A stretch of 55,203 bases of DNA from Ruminococcus sp. (GTDB lineage: Bacteria > Bacillota > Clostridia > Oscillospirales > Ruminococcaceae). Location of the stretch: positions 1 to 55,203 of the forward strand of contig JAFZRF010000029.1 in the NCBI GenBank assembly GCA_017620025.1, given 5' to 3'. This document shows, piece by piece, positions 7,113 to 16,055 of this stretch. The notes under the pieces were generated by a model. The model did not search any database. It saw only the letters and a program-made list of their open reading frames with translations, and was not told where the DNA came from. The translations under genes and the position numbers were made by a program. The number at the start of each line of letters is the position of its first letter. Position 1 is the stretch's first letter.

Positions 7113-8485
7113 ATTAATTCCTCCGTTATCTCTCCGGTCACAGCCCAGTTCATAGAGCCTGTGATCCTGACATTCACGAACTGACCGATAAGGCTTTCGT
7201 CGCCCGGGAATTCCACGATTATCATTTCGTTGCTCTTTCCGGTCAGATATCCTGTACGTTTCTTTGCGGCGCCGTCGGCGAGCACTCTCAGGGTGCGTCC
7301 CACGAACCGTTTATAGTTTTCTGTTGAGACCTCACGCTGCACCTCCAGCAGGCGGCGCATACGCTGTCCCTTTTCCTCCTCGCTCACTGCGTCCTCCGTT
7401 TCCGCTGCCTTTGTTCCGGAGCGTCTGGAGTATATGAACGAGTATATATTGTCGTACTTCACCAGTCTCACAGCATTGAGAGTCTCTTCAAACTCCTCCG
7501 CAGTCTCGTTCGGGAAGCCGACTATAAGATCGGTGGTAAGCGAGAAATCAGGATCCCTGCTGCGTATGGCATTTACGGTCTCCATGTATTTCTCAAAGGT
7601 GTAGCGGCGGTTCATTCTCCTGAGCACCTCGCTGCTGCCGCTCTGCAGGGGCAGATGCAGATGCTTTGCGACCTTGTCACAGTCGAATATGGCATCTATC
7701 AGCTCCGGTGAGGCGTCCTTCGGATGCGATGACATGAAGCGGATTATGAAATCGCCGGATATGTCATTCAGCGCCCTCAGCAGCTGCGGAAATGTCGTGC
7801 CGCCCGGAGTATCGTTGCCATAGGAATTGACGTTCTGACCGAGGAGCATTATCTCCTTGTAGCCCTGCTGCACAAGGCCCTTCACCTCGGCGATTATATC
7901 CTCCGGCTTTCTGCTTCTCTCACGGCCTCTTACATAGGGGACTATGCAGTAGGTGCAGAAGTTGTTGCAGCCGAACATTATCGGCACGCTTGCCTTGAAG
8001 CTGCTCTCACGCACCTGCTCGACGGCCTCGGAGAAATCGTCATATTCTGTAATATCCTCGCCGTAGCCCTTTCCCTTGAGAGCGCCGAGAAGGAGCTCCG
8101 GAAGAGCGCTTATGGCGGAGGTTCCGAGCACGATATCCACCTGCGGATAGGAGCGCTTTATCTTCTCTGCGATGTGGGACTGCGCCGTCATGCATCCGGC
8201 AATACCGATGATAAGATCCGGCTTCTGTTCCTTGAGCTTCTTCATGCTGCCCACGATGCCGAATACCCTGTCCTCGGCGGATTCCCTTACAGCGCAGGTA
8301 TTGAGTATGATAAGATCAGCAAGGTTCTCGTCCTCTGTGAAGCCGTAGCCGGCTCTTTTCAGCACGCCCTTTATCTTCTCTCCGTCCGAGACATTGAGCT
8401 GACAGCCGAAGCTGCGGACGTATGCGAGTCTGCCGCTGCCGATGACAGAAGCTATCTCGCTGATGAATCGCTCGTTATCCTTCAA
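7109..8485 (-). CDS. miaB: tRNA-2-methylthio-N6-dimethylallyladenosine synthase
   Basis: 458-aa methylthiotransferase converting i6A37 to ms2i6A37 in tRNAs reading UNN codons. The N-terminal UPF0004 domain shows its three cluster cysteines (RSFGCQLN, LNTCAVRE, IAGCMT). The radical SAM domain has the CxxxCxxC cluster in MFGCNNFCTYCIVPYVRGRE. A C-terminal TRAM domain (about 390-458) binds tRNA. Length and motif order are normal for MiaB. The start is TTG at 8485, supported by GGAGGG (8491-8496) with 5-nt spacing. It is first gene of a two-gene unit with the lipoprotein at 6312. Confidence 0.95.
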   Translation of the reverse strand: MKDNERFISEIASVIGSGRLAYVRSFGCQLNVSDGEKIKGVLKRAGYGFTEDENLADLIILNTCAVRESAEDRVFGIVGSMKKLKEQKPDLIIGIAGCMTAQSHIAEKIKRSYPQVDIVLGTSAISALPELLLGALKGKGYGEDITEYDDFSEAVEQVRESSFKASVPIMFGCNNFCTYCIVPYVRGRERSRKPEDIIAEVKGLVQQGYKEIMLLGQNVNSYGNDTPGGTTFPQLLRALNDISGDFIIRFMSSHPKDASPELIDAIFDCDKVAKHLHLPLQSGSSEVLRRMNRRYTFEKYMETVNAIRSRDPDFSLTTDLIVGFPNETAEEFEETLNAVRLVKYDNIYSFIYSRRSGTKAAETEDAVSEEEKGQRMRRLLEVQREVSTENYKRFVGRTLRVLADGAAKKRTGYLTGKSNEMIIVEFPGDESLIGQFVNVRITGSMNWAVTGEITEELI

Positions 8486-8519
8486 GGTTACCCTCCGTTC
8501 GTTATATACTTACTGCTTA

Positions 8520-8548
8520 ATTATACCACATTTCACAGAGCGTTGCAA
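8520..8548 (-). promoter_or_regulatory. miaB promoter
   Basis: Minus strand TTGCAA (8548-8543), 17-nt spacer, TATAAT (8525-8520), about 35 nt upstream of the TTG start. Confidence 0.75.
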
Positions 8549-8642
8549 GAGTTTCGTAATAAATGCGGGATTATCGTATTATTCAGTACGGGATTCTAAA
8601 GGGGCTGCGGCCTTTTGGTACTAATACAGTACCCATGACCAA

Positions 8643-8698
8643 GCGGACGGCCGTCTGCCGCTCCTGCATTATTCAAATCAATCGCCGCAGACGATACC
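8643..8698 (+). repeat. Short intergenic repeat, family B copy 2
   Basis: Hairpin GCGGACGGCCGTCTGCCGC (8643-8661), then TTATTCAAATCAATCGCCG, then a CGATACC tail ending at 8698. It matches the layout and tail of the copies at 5610 and 44931. Just before it, 8588-8607 carries a truncated piece of the large repeat family A (GGGATTCTAAAGGGGCTGCG). Confidence 0.6.
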
Positions 8699-8773
8699 GT
8701 TTCTATTCTCTATTCACTGTTTTCGTTCTATTCTTCAATTCATCAGTTCCTATACTTGTATCATCGCCTGTCA

Positions 8774-8947
8774 AAGGGGACGCCTTCACTTGCAAGGCGT
8801 CCCCTCTTCCAAAACAGTCCCCCGGACTGTTTTGGAATTCACCCCTTGCGAAGCGCCCTGCGGAAAAATGCGGGACTCCGTCCCACACCCTGCCAGAGGC
8901 GCTGCCTCTGGACTCCGCTAAAGGGACACAGTCCCTTTAGAATCCCA
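8774..8947 (+). repeat. Multi-hairpin repeat, family A copy 1
   Basis: 174 bp made of consecutive hairpins: GGGGACGCCTT/AAGGCGTCCCC (loop of 7), CCAAAACAGTCC/GGACTGTTTTGG (loop CCC), a GGGAC/GTCCC stem, CCAGAGGC/GCCTCTGG, and CTAAAGGGAC/GTCCCTTTAG, ending AATCCCA. Three other full copies lie at 32371, 44723 and 54946. It sits between miaB and proS in non-coding DNA. Confidence 0.9.
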
Positions 8948-8956
8948 TTTTCAGGC

Positions 8957-8988
8957 AAAAAAGCCGCCAGGATTTTCTCCTGACGGCT
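8957..8988 (-). terminator. proS terminator
   Basis: Stem AGCCGTCAGGA / TCCTGGCGGCT on the minus strand (8978-8988 with 8962-8972) is followed by a T run (A run 8957-8962), directly after the proS stop. Confidence 0.9.
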
Positions 8989-8997
8989 TTACGTTCA

Positions 8998-10440
8998 TTA
9001 ATATGCGTTGCCCCAGCAGACCATGTGCTTTGCGGGCTTTCCGCAGCATACACACTTGTCTGAGAGATTCTTCTGTAAAGTCGGGATGCAGCGTGAGCCG
9101 ACACCTGTCTGCTCCTTGACTGAATCCTCGCAGGCCTCGTCGCCGCACCACATAGCCATGATGAAGCCGTCGCCGTTCTTTGCAAGAGTATCCTTGATCT
9201 CGTCGATGGAAGTACACTCGTATGTTCTCTTCTGCTGGTTCTCGAGAGCCTTTGCGTACATACCGTCATGTACACGCTTCAGAGCCTCCTGTACTGCCTC
9301 CTCGAGCTTGTCGAGTGATACAACGGTCTTCTCGCTGTCGTGACGTGTTACGATAACACACTGGTTATCCTCGATATCACGGGGACCGATCTCAACTCTT
9401 ACCGGTACGCCCTTCATCTCATACTCAGCGAACTTCCAGCCGGGTGAATTCTCGCTGTCGTCGAGCTTCACACGGAGGCCTGCTGCTGCAAGACGGTCTC
9501 TCAACTCGGAAGCCTTCTCAAGAACGCCCTCCTTGTGCTGTGCAACAGGAACGATAACTGTCTGTATGGGTGCTACGGCAGGCGGAAGAACGAGTCCGTT
9601 GTTGTCGCCGTGAGTCATGATTACAGCGCCGATGAGACGTGTTGTAACGCCCCAGCTTGTCTGGTGGGGGAATACTCTCTTGTTGTCCTTGTCGGTATAC
9701 TCTATATCGAATGCCTTAGCGAAGCCGTCGCCGAAGTAGTGTGAAGTACCGGCCTGAAGAGCCTTGCCGTCATGCATGAGCGCCTCGATGGCGTATGTAG
9801 CTACAGCGCCTGCGAACTTGTCGCTCTCGGTCTTTCTTCCGGTGATAACAGGCATAGCAAGAGACTCCTCACAGAAGGTCTTGTATACCTGGAGCATACG
9901 CTCTGTCTCCTCGATAGCCTCCTCAGCTGTTGCGTGGATAGTATGGCCCTCCTGCCAGAGGAACTCTCTTGAACGGAGGAAGGGACGTGTTGTCTTCTCC
10001 CAGCGTACAACGCTTACCCACTGGTTGTAGAGCTTGGGAAGATCACGGTAGGAGTGTACTATATTTGCATAGTGCTCACAGAAAAGAGTCTCGGAGGTAG
10101 GTCTTACGCAGAGTCTCTCCTCGAGCTTGTCATTTCCGCCGTGAGTTACCCATGCAACCTCAGGAGCAAAGCCCTCAACGTGATCCTTTTCCTTCTCGAG
10201 AAGGCTCTCGGGGATGAACATAGGCATACATACATTCTCATGTCCTGTAGCCTTGAACATACCGTCGAGTATGCGCTGGATATTCTCCCAGATAGCGTAG
10301 CCGTAAGGTCTTATTACCATACAGCCCTTTACGCTTGTGTACTCAACGAGCTCAGCCTTCTTGCATATATCGGTATACCACTGCGCAAAATCCTCGTCCA
10401 TCGAGGTTATGGCAGTTACCATCTTCTTGTCCTTAGCCAT
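8998..10440 (-). CDS. proS: Prolyl-tRNA synthetase, eukaryote/archaeal-like type
   Basis: 480 aa, class II synthetase charging tRNA-Pro. The short form without the bacterial editing insertion is the ProRS type common in Clostridia and shared with archaea and eukaryotes. Visible motifs: [15 protein letters not shown] (motif 1 region), [20 protein letters not shown] (motif 2), [20 protein letters not shown] (motif 3 region). An anticodon-binding domain spans about 285-400. A C-terminal zinc-type region (CVCCGK...CWGNAY) ends in the characteristic Tyr. Transcribed alone from the promoter at 10483-10511 with a terminator at 8957. No room exists for a T-box leader. Confidence 0.96.
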   Translation of the reverse strand: MAKDKKMVTAITSMDEDFAQWYTDICKKAELVEYTSVKGCMVIRPYGYAIWENIQRILDGMFKATGHENVCMPMFIPESLLEKEKDHVEGFAPEVAWVTHGGNDKLEERLCVRPTSETLFCEHYANIVHSYRDLPKLYNQWVSVVRWEKTTRPFLRSREFLWQEGHTIHATAEEAIEETERMLQVYKTFCEESLAMPVITGRKTESDKFAGAVATYAIEALMHDGKALQAGTSHYFGDGFAKAFDIEYTDKDNKRVFPHQTSWGVTTRLIGAVIMTHGDNNGLVLPPAVAPIQTVIVPVAQHKEGVLEKASELRDRLAAAGLRVKLDDSENSPGWKFAEYEMKGVPVRVEIGPRDIEDNQCVIVTRHDSEKTVVSLDKLEEAVQEALKRVHDGMYAKALENQQKRTYECTSIDEIKDTLAKNGDGFIMAMWCGDEACEDSVKEQTGVGSRCIPTLQKNLSDKCVCCGKPAKHMVCWGNAY

Positions 10441-10482
10441 TTTGATTCCTCTTTTCTATGGGATAAAGTGTTCAATACACCT

Positions 10483-10511
10483 ATTATACCAGTTAGAACG
10501 GCAAATGTCAA
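10483..10511 (-). promoter_or_regulatory. Perfect consensus promoter of proS
   Basis: Minus strand TTGACA (10511-10506), 17 nt, TATAAT (10488-10483), with the transcript starting about 35 nt before the proS ATG. Confidence 0.85.
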
Positions 10512-10536
10512 CTGTTATACACTCCCGCCCGCTCAG

Positions 10537-10562
10537 AAAAAAGGGACGCCCGCAGGCGTCCC
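10537..10562 (-). terminator. Terminator after the 10571 lipoprotein gene
   Basis: GGGACGCC/GGCGTCCC stem (10543-10550 with 10555-10562), tetraloop, T6 run on the minus strand (10537-10542). Confidence 0.9.
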
Positions 10563-10570
10563 TTGATCGC

Positions 10571-11299
10571 TTATATAAGATATGGCTTTCCGTCGATGGT
10601 ATACATCAGCATCGGAAGGTACTGTGACTCGGAGTCAACTGAGAAGATCGCATTTCTGAACGACTTCTGCTCCTCGCTGCCCGGAAGTGTATAGGTTGCC
10701 TCGATATACATATATCTCATGCTTTCCTTCTCCACCTTGTTCTCAGCGAAGTTCTCATCCTCCTCAAGCTCGTTGAGCATGGTGTTTACGTCTGCGAATG
10801 CCTGACCGGATTCCGTACCTGTATCCTGATCCTTGAAGCAGTTCTCGATATACACCTTAGTGAACTCATAGCCCTCACCGAGTATGCTGTTGTAGTTGTC
10901 GTGAAGCCCCTTGAAATACGCCTTGGGATCATCAGTCTTCGTCATCTCGCAGTAGTAGTTCATTACCGCAGGATAGAAGACTCCTTCCACCGGTGCAGAA
11001 TCGCCTGTGCCGATAGCGTAGAGGAAGTTCGATACCATTGTAGCCTCCTCCTCTGTGAAGAAGCGCTTGTCGTACTCTATCGGGATATGCAGACCGTTGT
11101 CATCCGTAGGCGTAAGAGTTGCAACAGTCGAGCCGTAGGGCATATCGTCCTCCTGTACAGCCTGACCCGGAGTAGGCGAGCCTACCATATTTCCCGATAC
11201 CTGCTCCTCGCTTGTTTTTCCTGTGCTGCATGAAGCAAGTACGGCAGTCATTGATAAGGCTGCTATAAATGCCGCAGAACGTCTTATAAGTTCTTTCAT
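10571..11299 (-). CDS. Lipoprotein of unknown function
   Basis: 242 aa starting MKELIRRSAAFIAALSMTAV, with lipobox LASC. The open frame reaches back to 11401, but only the ATG at 11299 has a Shine-Dalgarno (GGGAGGGA) and puts the signal peptide at the N-terminus. The exported domain is mostly alpha+beta (FTEEEATMVSNFLYAIGTGD...) and ends at GKPYLI. It resembles the protein at 11401 in length and order of segments, so the two may be distant paralogues with an NTF2-like fold; that is a guess. Last gene of a lipoprotein cluster, followed by a strong terminator. Confidence 0.75.
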   Translation of the reverse strand: MKELIRRSAAFIAALSMTAVLASCSTGKTSEEQVSGNMVGSPTPGQAVQEDDMPYGSTVATLTPTDDNGLHIPIEYDKRFFTEEEATMVSNFLYAIGTGDSAPVEGVFYPAVMNYYCEMTKTDDPKAYFKGLHDNYNSILGEGYEFTKVYIENCFKDQDTGTESGQAFADVNTMLNELEEDENFAENKVEKESMRYMYIEATYTLPGSEEQKSFRNAIFSVDSESQYLPMLMYTIDGKPYLI

Positions 11300-11400
11300 C
11301 GTGGTTCCCTCCCTGACCGCTCTGCGGTCACCGGCCCGCCGCAGGGTCTCTCCCCCTTCCGGCAGGCAGATATTTATAATTTCTTTATCACTCTGCTTCA

Positions 11401-12072
11401 TCAGCAGAATGCATAATACTGTCCGTCCTTCTCGGCAACAACTATTCCCATTCCTTTATCTGTATTCTTGAAGAACAGCTGGTCGGTGGTATCCGTCTCA
11501 TTCATTACCATGATATAGAGCTGCACGCAGTACAGGTTATCTGCCTCTTCCTTTACCTTCTCACCGAAGTCATCGCCGCATATCGGAGAAAGCTGCGAGA
11601 AGAACTCATCGCTGAAATCCTCCTCCGGAACGTCCGCCTTGATACGGGTGAGCCTGTAGCTTCCGCCCATCTCTACCTGAAGGGTGTCGCAGCGCTGTTC
11701 AAATGAAGTCGTGAGGTCATAGTCGAATTCCTTCGGGAGATATTCATCCATAGCCTCAACATAGGCCGGCCATATACAGCTGCGGTATGTATCATAATCC
11801 CTGTCGGCATAGGTACCGAACAGCTTCTCAAAATAGAGCATAAGCGATGTGGGATAGGTCTCCTCGTCGTAGTAGAGCTTCACTCCGCCGGCGCTGCATC
11901 TGTAGCTGCCGAGGCTGTACTCGGGATCGTCCTCTGCGGGCTCCACCAGATCTCCTGCGCCGTCCTCATGGATAACGACGGACGAAGTATCCGCTTTCGT
12001 GCTGCTGCATCCGAATAAACCTGCGCAGCAGAGCGCCGCTGTAAGTGCTGCCGCCAGTCTTCTGTATTTCAT
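11401..12072 (-). CDS. Lipoprotein of unknown function
   Basis: 223 aa. The signal peptide MKYRRLAAALTAALCCAGLFGC has lipobox LFGC. The start has AGGAGG with 5-nt spacing. The mature part has a middle helical region (TYADRDYDTYRSCIWPAYVE) and a C-terminal strand-rich region ending DGQYYAFC, whose layout is like the next gene. The gap to the upstream LRR lipoprotein is 15 nt, so they are co-transcribed. No catalytic motif is visible. Confidence 0.75.
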   Translation of the reverse strand: MKYRRLAAALTAALCCAGLFGCSSTKADTSSVVIHEDGAGDLVEPAEDDPEYSLGSYRCSAGGVKLYYDEETYPTSLMLYFEKLFGTYADRDYDTYRSCIWPAYVEAMDEYLPKEFDYDLTTSFEQRCDTLQVEMGGSYRLTRIKADVPEEDFSDEFFSQLSPICGDDFGEKVKEEADNLYCVQLYIMVMNETDTTDQLFFKNTDKGMGIVVAEKDGQYYAFC

Positions 12073-12087
12073 AGCATCCTCCTGTTA

Positions 12088-12792
12088 TTATACAAAGGAA
12101 TAATTCACGCCGCTGCTCTGCGCCCACTGTGCGATCTCGGAGCCCTCTGTCACGTAAAGAGTGAGGTCCGGAAGATCCTCAAGGCCCCAGTTCTCATACT
12201 TCACGGTGCTGCTGCCTATCGTAAGGCTCGTCATAGCCTCGCAGGCTGTGAAGGCCTCCTCATGGATGTAGGCTACACCTGCCGGTACATTCAGCTCCTG
12301 AAGGCTCGTGCAGGCTGCAAACGCACCTCTGTCAAGTGTCGTAAGGCTCTCCGGCAACACGATGCTGACGAGTGAAGAGCAGTCGCTGAAGCAGAACTCG
12401 CCGATAGCCGTTACCGTGTCCGGTATCGTTACCGACTTCAGATCCCACTTGGCTTCAAAGGCATAGTAGCCCAGCTCTGTGACCGGTGCTCCGCCGAGCT
12501 CGGAAGGTATCACTACCTCCTCCGCATTGCCGGAATACTTGGTTACCACAGCTCCGCCGTTTATTATCTCGAACTCGAAATCCGCTGCCTCTTCGATCTC
12601 ACGCTCACGCTCCGTAGGCTTCTCCGCAAGGGTATTTCCCTCCGGATCGATTATGGGCGGAGCCTCTGTAACAGCGGCTTCCGTAGGTGTTTCCGACGGA
12701 GTCCCGGAGGGCTGATCCTCCGGCTGCTTTCCGCAGCCGGCCGATAAACAGACAGCTATCAGTGCTGCTGCGGCAAATACACGTTTTTTCAT
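12088..12792 (-). CDS. Lipoprotein with BspA-type leucine-rich repeats
   Basis: 234 aa. Signal peptide MKKRVFAAAALIAVCLSAGC with lipobox LSAGC, a Pro/Thr-rich linker, then about four LRR_5 (BspA-like) repeats: AFEAKWDLKSVTIPDTVTAI, CFSDCSSLVSIVLPESLTTL, AFAACTSLQELNVPAGVAYI, AFTACEAMTSLTIGSSTVKY. Such repeats usually mediate surface protein binding. Two ATGs are possible; the inner one (12792) gives a normal signal peptide and about 11 nt to GGAG. First of three adjacent lipoprotein genes downstream of typA. Confidence 0.8.
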   Translation of the reverse strand: MKKRVFAAAALIAVCLSAGCGKQPEDQPSGTPSETPTEAAVTEAPPIIDPEGNTLAEKPTEREREIEEAADFEFEIINGGAVVTKYSGNAEEVVIPSELGGAPVTELGYYAFEAKWDLKSVTIPDTVTAIGEFCFSDCSSLVSIVLPESLTTLDRGAFAACTSLQELNVPAGVAYIHEEAFTACEAMTSLTIGSSTVKYENWGLEDLPDLTLYVTEGSEIAQWAQSSGVNYSFV

Positions 12793-12858
12793 TATAATCA
12801 TATCTCCATTATCTGCAAGCTGTATGATGGGTATGTGAACGACAGACGAAATATCGCT

Positions 12859-14679
12859 TTATGACTTTGCTCTGTTCTTTGCACGCTGAGTATTGCTGAG
12901 CTCCCTCTTGCGGATTCTCAGAGACTCAGGAGTTACCTCAAGGAGCTCATCGTCTGCAAGGAACTCAAGGCAGTCCTCAAGGCTGAGGATGCGGTGCGGA
13001 ACAAGACGGAGAGCATCGTCGCTTCCGCTTGCACGGGTATTTGTGAGGTGCTTTCTCTTGCATACGTTTACAACGAGGTCATCGGTCTTGGGTGAAGCAC
13101 CTACTACCATTCCCTCGTATACGGGAGTGCCTGCGGGGATGAAGAGCTGTCCTCTCTCCTGTGCGTTGTAGAGACCGTATGTTACAGCCTCGCCGGTCTC
13201 GAAGGAAACGAGTGAGCCTGTGCTTCTGCGGTCGATATCTCCCTTGTAGGGCTCATAGCCGTCAAATACATGGCTCATGATGCCCTCGCCTCTGGTATCG
13301 GTAAGGAACTCACTCTTGTAGCCGAAGAGGCCTCTTGAAGGAACCTTGAACTCGATACGCATACGGCTGCCCTGCGGATGCATTGCAACGAGCTCGCCCT
13401 TGCGGGTGCCCATCTTCTCCATTACGGAGCCTACGCAGTCCTCGGGTACGTCGATAACAAGTCTCTCGATAGGCTCGAGCTTTCTGCCGTCCTCGCCTGT
13501 CTTGTAGAGTACACGGGGAGTTGATACGGAGAGCTCATAGCCCTCACGGCGCATATTCTCGATGAGGATGGAAAGATGCATCTCACCGCGTCCTGCAACA
13601 CGGAAGGAATCTGTGGAGTCTGTCTCCTCAACACGGAGAGAAACGTCCTTGAGGAGCTCACGGAAGAGTCTCTCACGGAGCTGACGGGAGGTCACGAACT
13701 TGCCCTCCTTGCCTGCGAACGGGCTGTCGTTTACTGAGAATGTCATCTCGACTGTAGGCTCGCTGATCTTTACGAAGGGCAGCGGCTCGGGGGCTTCTGT
13801 AGAACAGATAGTATCTCCGATGGTGATGTTCTCGATACCGGAAATCCATACAATATCGCCTACCTTTGCCTCCTGTACGGGAACACGGTTGAGTCCCTGT
13901 ATCTGGAGAAGGCTTACTATCTTGGCGTTGTAGTTCTTCTTGCTTCCGGTGTAATCACAGACAGTTACCTGCTGGTTCACCTTGATGTCGCCTCTTACGA
14001 TCCTTCCGATACCGATACGGCCTACGTACTCGTTGTAGTCGATGGAGGATATCAGCATCTGGAGGGGCTGTGTCTCATCACCCTTCGGGGGCTCGATGTA
14101 GTTGATGATGGTATCAAAGAGGGGCTTGAGGTCTGTGCCTGCCTCATACTGGCTGAGCGAAGCCGTTCCGCTTCTTCCTGAGCAGAAGAGAAGCGGACTC
14201 TCGAGCTGCTCCTCGCTTGCATCGAGATCGAGCAGGAGCTCGAGCACCTCGTCGCCGATCTCGTCAAGACGTGCATCGGGACGGTCGATCTTGTTTACTA
14301 CGATGATTATCTTATGGCCCATTTCAAGGGCCTTGGAAAGTACGAAACGTGTCTGCGGCATAGGACCCTCAGCTGCGTCAACGAGGAGAAGTACGCCGTC
14401 TACCATCTCAAGGACTCTCTCTACCTCGCCGCCGAAGTCAGCATGGCCGGGGGTGTCGATGATGTTGATCTTTGTGCCGTTGTACATAACGGAAGTGTTC
14501 TTCGCAAGGATCGTGATGCCTCTCTCACGCTCGAGGTCGTTGGAGTCCATGACTCTCTCGGCTACAGCCTGATTCTCACGGAATACGCCGCCCTGCTTGA
14601 GCATCTCGTCAACGAGGGTGGTCTTGCCGTGGTCAACGTGGGCGATGATGGCAATGTTCCTTAAATCTTCTCTTATCAT
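12859..14679 (-). CDS. typA: Ribosome-associated GTPase TypA/BipA
   Basis: 606 aa, an EF-G-like translational GTPase acting in ribosome assembly and stress adaptation. G1 is AHVDHGKTT (about 13-21), switch I is RGITILAKN, G3 is DTPGHADF and G4 is NKIDRPDA. Domains II, III and V follow, with the BipA-specific C-terminal domain (LYNAQERGQLFIPAGTPVYE; CKRKHLTNTRASGSDDA). Full length. The Shine-Dalgarno AGGAGG precedes the ATG at 14679. It lies 66 nt upstream of the lipoprotein cluster, which may be partly co-transcribed. Confidence 0.96.
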   Translation of the reverse strand: MIREDLRNIAIIAHVDHGKTTLVDEMLKQGGVFRENQAVAERVMDSNDLERERGITILAKNTSVMYNGTKINIIDTPGHADFGGEVERVLEMVDGVLLLVDAAEGPMPQTRFVLSKALEMGHKIIIVVNKIDRPDARLDEIGDEVLELLLDLDASEEQLESPLLFCSGRSGTASLSQYEAGTDLKPLFDTIINYIEPPKGDETQPLQMLISSIDYNEYVGRIGIGRIVRGDIKVNQQVTVCDYTGSKKNYNAKIVSLLQIQGLNRVPVQEAKVGDIVWISGIENITIGDTICSTEAPEPLPFVKISEPTVEMTFSVNDSPFAGKEGKFVTSRQLRERLFRELLKDVSLRVEETDSTDSFRVAGRGEMHLSILIENMRREGYELSVSTPRVLYKTGEDGRKLEPIERLVIDVPEDCVGSVMEKMGTRKGELVAMHPQGSRMRIEFKVPSRGLFGYKSEFLTDTRGEGIMSHVFDGYEPYKGDIDRRSTGSLVSFETGEAVTYGLYNAQERGQLFIPAGTPVYEGMVVGASPKTDDLVVNVCKRKHLTNTRASGSDDALRLVPHRILSLEDCLEFLADDELLEVTPESLRIRKRELSNTQRAKNRAKS

Positions 14680-14715
14680 AATTATCCTCCTGTTTCAAGG
14701 CCGGTATCCTCCGGC

Positions 14716-15360
14716 TCATATCATCATTCTTAATCTTTCTGTCAGCGCATCCGAATTCATGAAGCTTTTCGGTATGCGGAGCGTACCTGTGTAGTTTACC
14801 ACAAAAAAGTGCTTCGTGTCAAGTCTTCTGAGCTTCGCCCGTACACGATACTCCTTTTTTGTCTCCTTTATATCATGGACCTCCTCGATGACCGTGCCGC
14901 AGTATTTCACCACGTCAGTTCTCTGAAGGAATTCATCCACCTTGGAACAGGTGTCGATCTTCTTCATATTCGAGGCTATCCTTCCCCAGTTATGATGCTC
15001 ACGGCCGAACGTGACGCTGAACTCTGCACCGAAAAGAGTATTGTTGGTGCAGGCTCGGACTATATCTTCCATAACGACGGCCGAATTGATGTCGTCATCG
15101 AAGAGATAGGCGAGAAAATAGCGGTCTGCGGCCTTCTGTGAGCGGTATATATTCACGAAGCAGAGAACTGCCAGCGCTCCGGACGCAATTGCCAGGAGCT
15201 TTGCGGTAAGGCTGTCATCCAAAGCGGCAAACCCCGCCGCCATAACAGCAAAGAAGAAAAGCACCACTGTGAGTATCGTCCATTTCGTAAATGCTCCGGG
15301 CTTTTTCGTCATCAGCTGTCCGGACAGGTTATCTGCGTCGTCCATTCTGCAAATCGTCAT
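14716..15360 (-). CDS. Membrane protein of unknown function
   Basis: 214 aa with two adjacent transmembrane segments (about 26-47 and 52-70) and a C-terminal soluble domain of about 140 residues. GGAGG lies 7 nt from the ATG. It lies 36 nt upstream of typA and 36 nt downstream of the YcxB-like gene, which has the same layout (paired N-terminal membrane segments, then a cytosolic domain). I do not recognise the family. Confidence 0.65.
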   Translation of the reverse strand: MTICRMDDADNLSGQLMTKKPGAFTKWTILTVVLFFFAVMAAGFAALDDSLTAKLLAIASGALAVLCFVNIYRSQKAADRYFLAYLFDDDINSAVVMEDIVRACTNNTLFGAEFSVTFGREHHNWGRIASNMKKIDTCSKVDEFLQRTDVVKYCGTVIEEVHDIKETKKEYRVRAKLRRLDTKHFFVVNYTGTLRIPKSFMNSDALTERLRMMI

Positions 15361-15396
15361 TGTATCACCTCCCGGTGTACATATATAATAAGCGGC

Positions 15397-15924
15397 TTAT
15401 TTTACTTTGTACTTCTTTCCCATGCTCCTGCGGAGTATTCCGCGGAGCTCCTCGGGTGTACCCTCGGTTATATCAGTCTTGGCTATCGTATAGGCAGAGC
15501 CGCTCCTGGGTGAGAGCAGGAAATACTCCTTTGTCTCAATGACCTTGTCGAGCTTGTTGTAGCTCAGAGCGATATTCTCGCTGAACCCGTTTCCGTTCTG
15601 CACGCAGGTAAAGCCTTCCTCCCCGAATTCGTAATATATCTGGGTATCGCCGAACTTCTTGTGATACTTATTGAATGCGGACAAAGGCAGTATCACGTTC
15701 CTGAGCAGTATCAGGAATACAAGCCCGGCTATCAGGAAAAAGAGGTACTTGGCATAGTCCTCCGGCATCTCCGTGCCGGTAAGAAAAGAAAGCACAGGAA
15801 TACCGAGTATCAGGATCATCGAGGTGCTCCATATCACAAGTGTTATACCGAAAGTCACGTTATTGTATGTTTTCGGCAGCTGAAAAAAGCCCTTCCGGGT
15901 GTAGACAACTTCGGCCTTTACCAT
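15397..15924 (-). CDS. YcxB-like membrane protein
   Basis: 175 aa. Two transmembrane segments (about 24-46 and 62-82) are followed by a beta-rich domain with the pattern IYYEFGEEGFTC...LSYNKLDKVIETKEYFLLSP, typical of the YcxB-like C-terminal domain found in many Firmicutes. The molecular role is not known. A clear AGGAGG precedes the ATG. It lies upstream of the second membrane protein gene and typA on the same strand. Confidence 0.7.
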   Translation of the reverse strand: MVKAEVVYTRKGFFQLPKTYNNVTFGITLVIWSTSMILILGIPVLSFLTGTEMPEDYAKYLFFLIAGLVFLILLRNVILPLSAFNKYHKKFGDTQIYYEFGEEGFTCVQNGNGFSENIALSYNKLDKVIETKEYFLLSPRSGSAYTIAKTDITEGTPEELRGILRRSMGKKYKVK

Positions 15925-15993
15925 AGTAACCTCCTATACATTTCTGCACAAATGCAGCGTATTTCCGTGCATATCCTCTTTTTTTCCAGGCAT

Positions 15994-16020
15994 AAAAAAG
16001 CCCTTGCCGTTCCGGCAAGG
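15994..16020 (-). terminator. Terminator after the 16056 gene
   Basis: CCTTGCCG/CGGCAAGG stem (16002-16009 with 16013-16020), TTC loop, T6 run on the minus strand. Confidence 0.85.
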
Positions 16021-16055
16021 TACTTTTTTATAAATGCTTTTACTTCTGAAAGAGA

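Noticed and set aside
8756-8983. Similar open frames inside family A copies (8756-8983, 44612-44905, 54878-55123), sharing a Pro/Arg-rich peptide
   Set aside because: They result from the repeat being GC-rich and palindromic. There is no ribosome-binding site, and the frame shifts between copies. Changes follow hairpin pairing, not codons.
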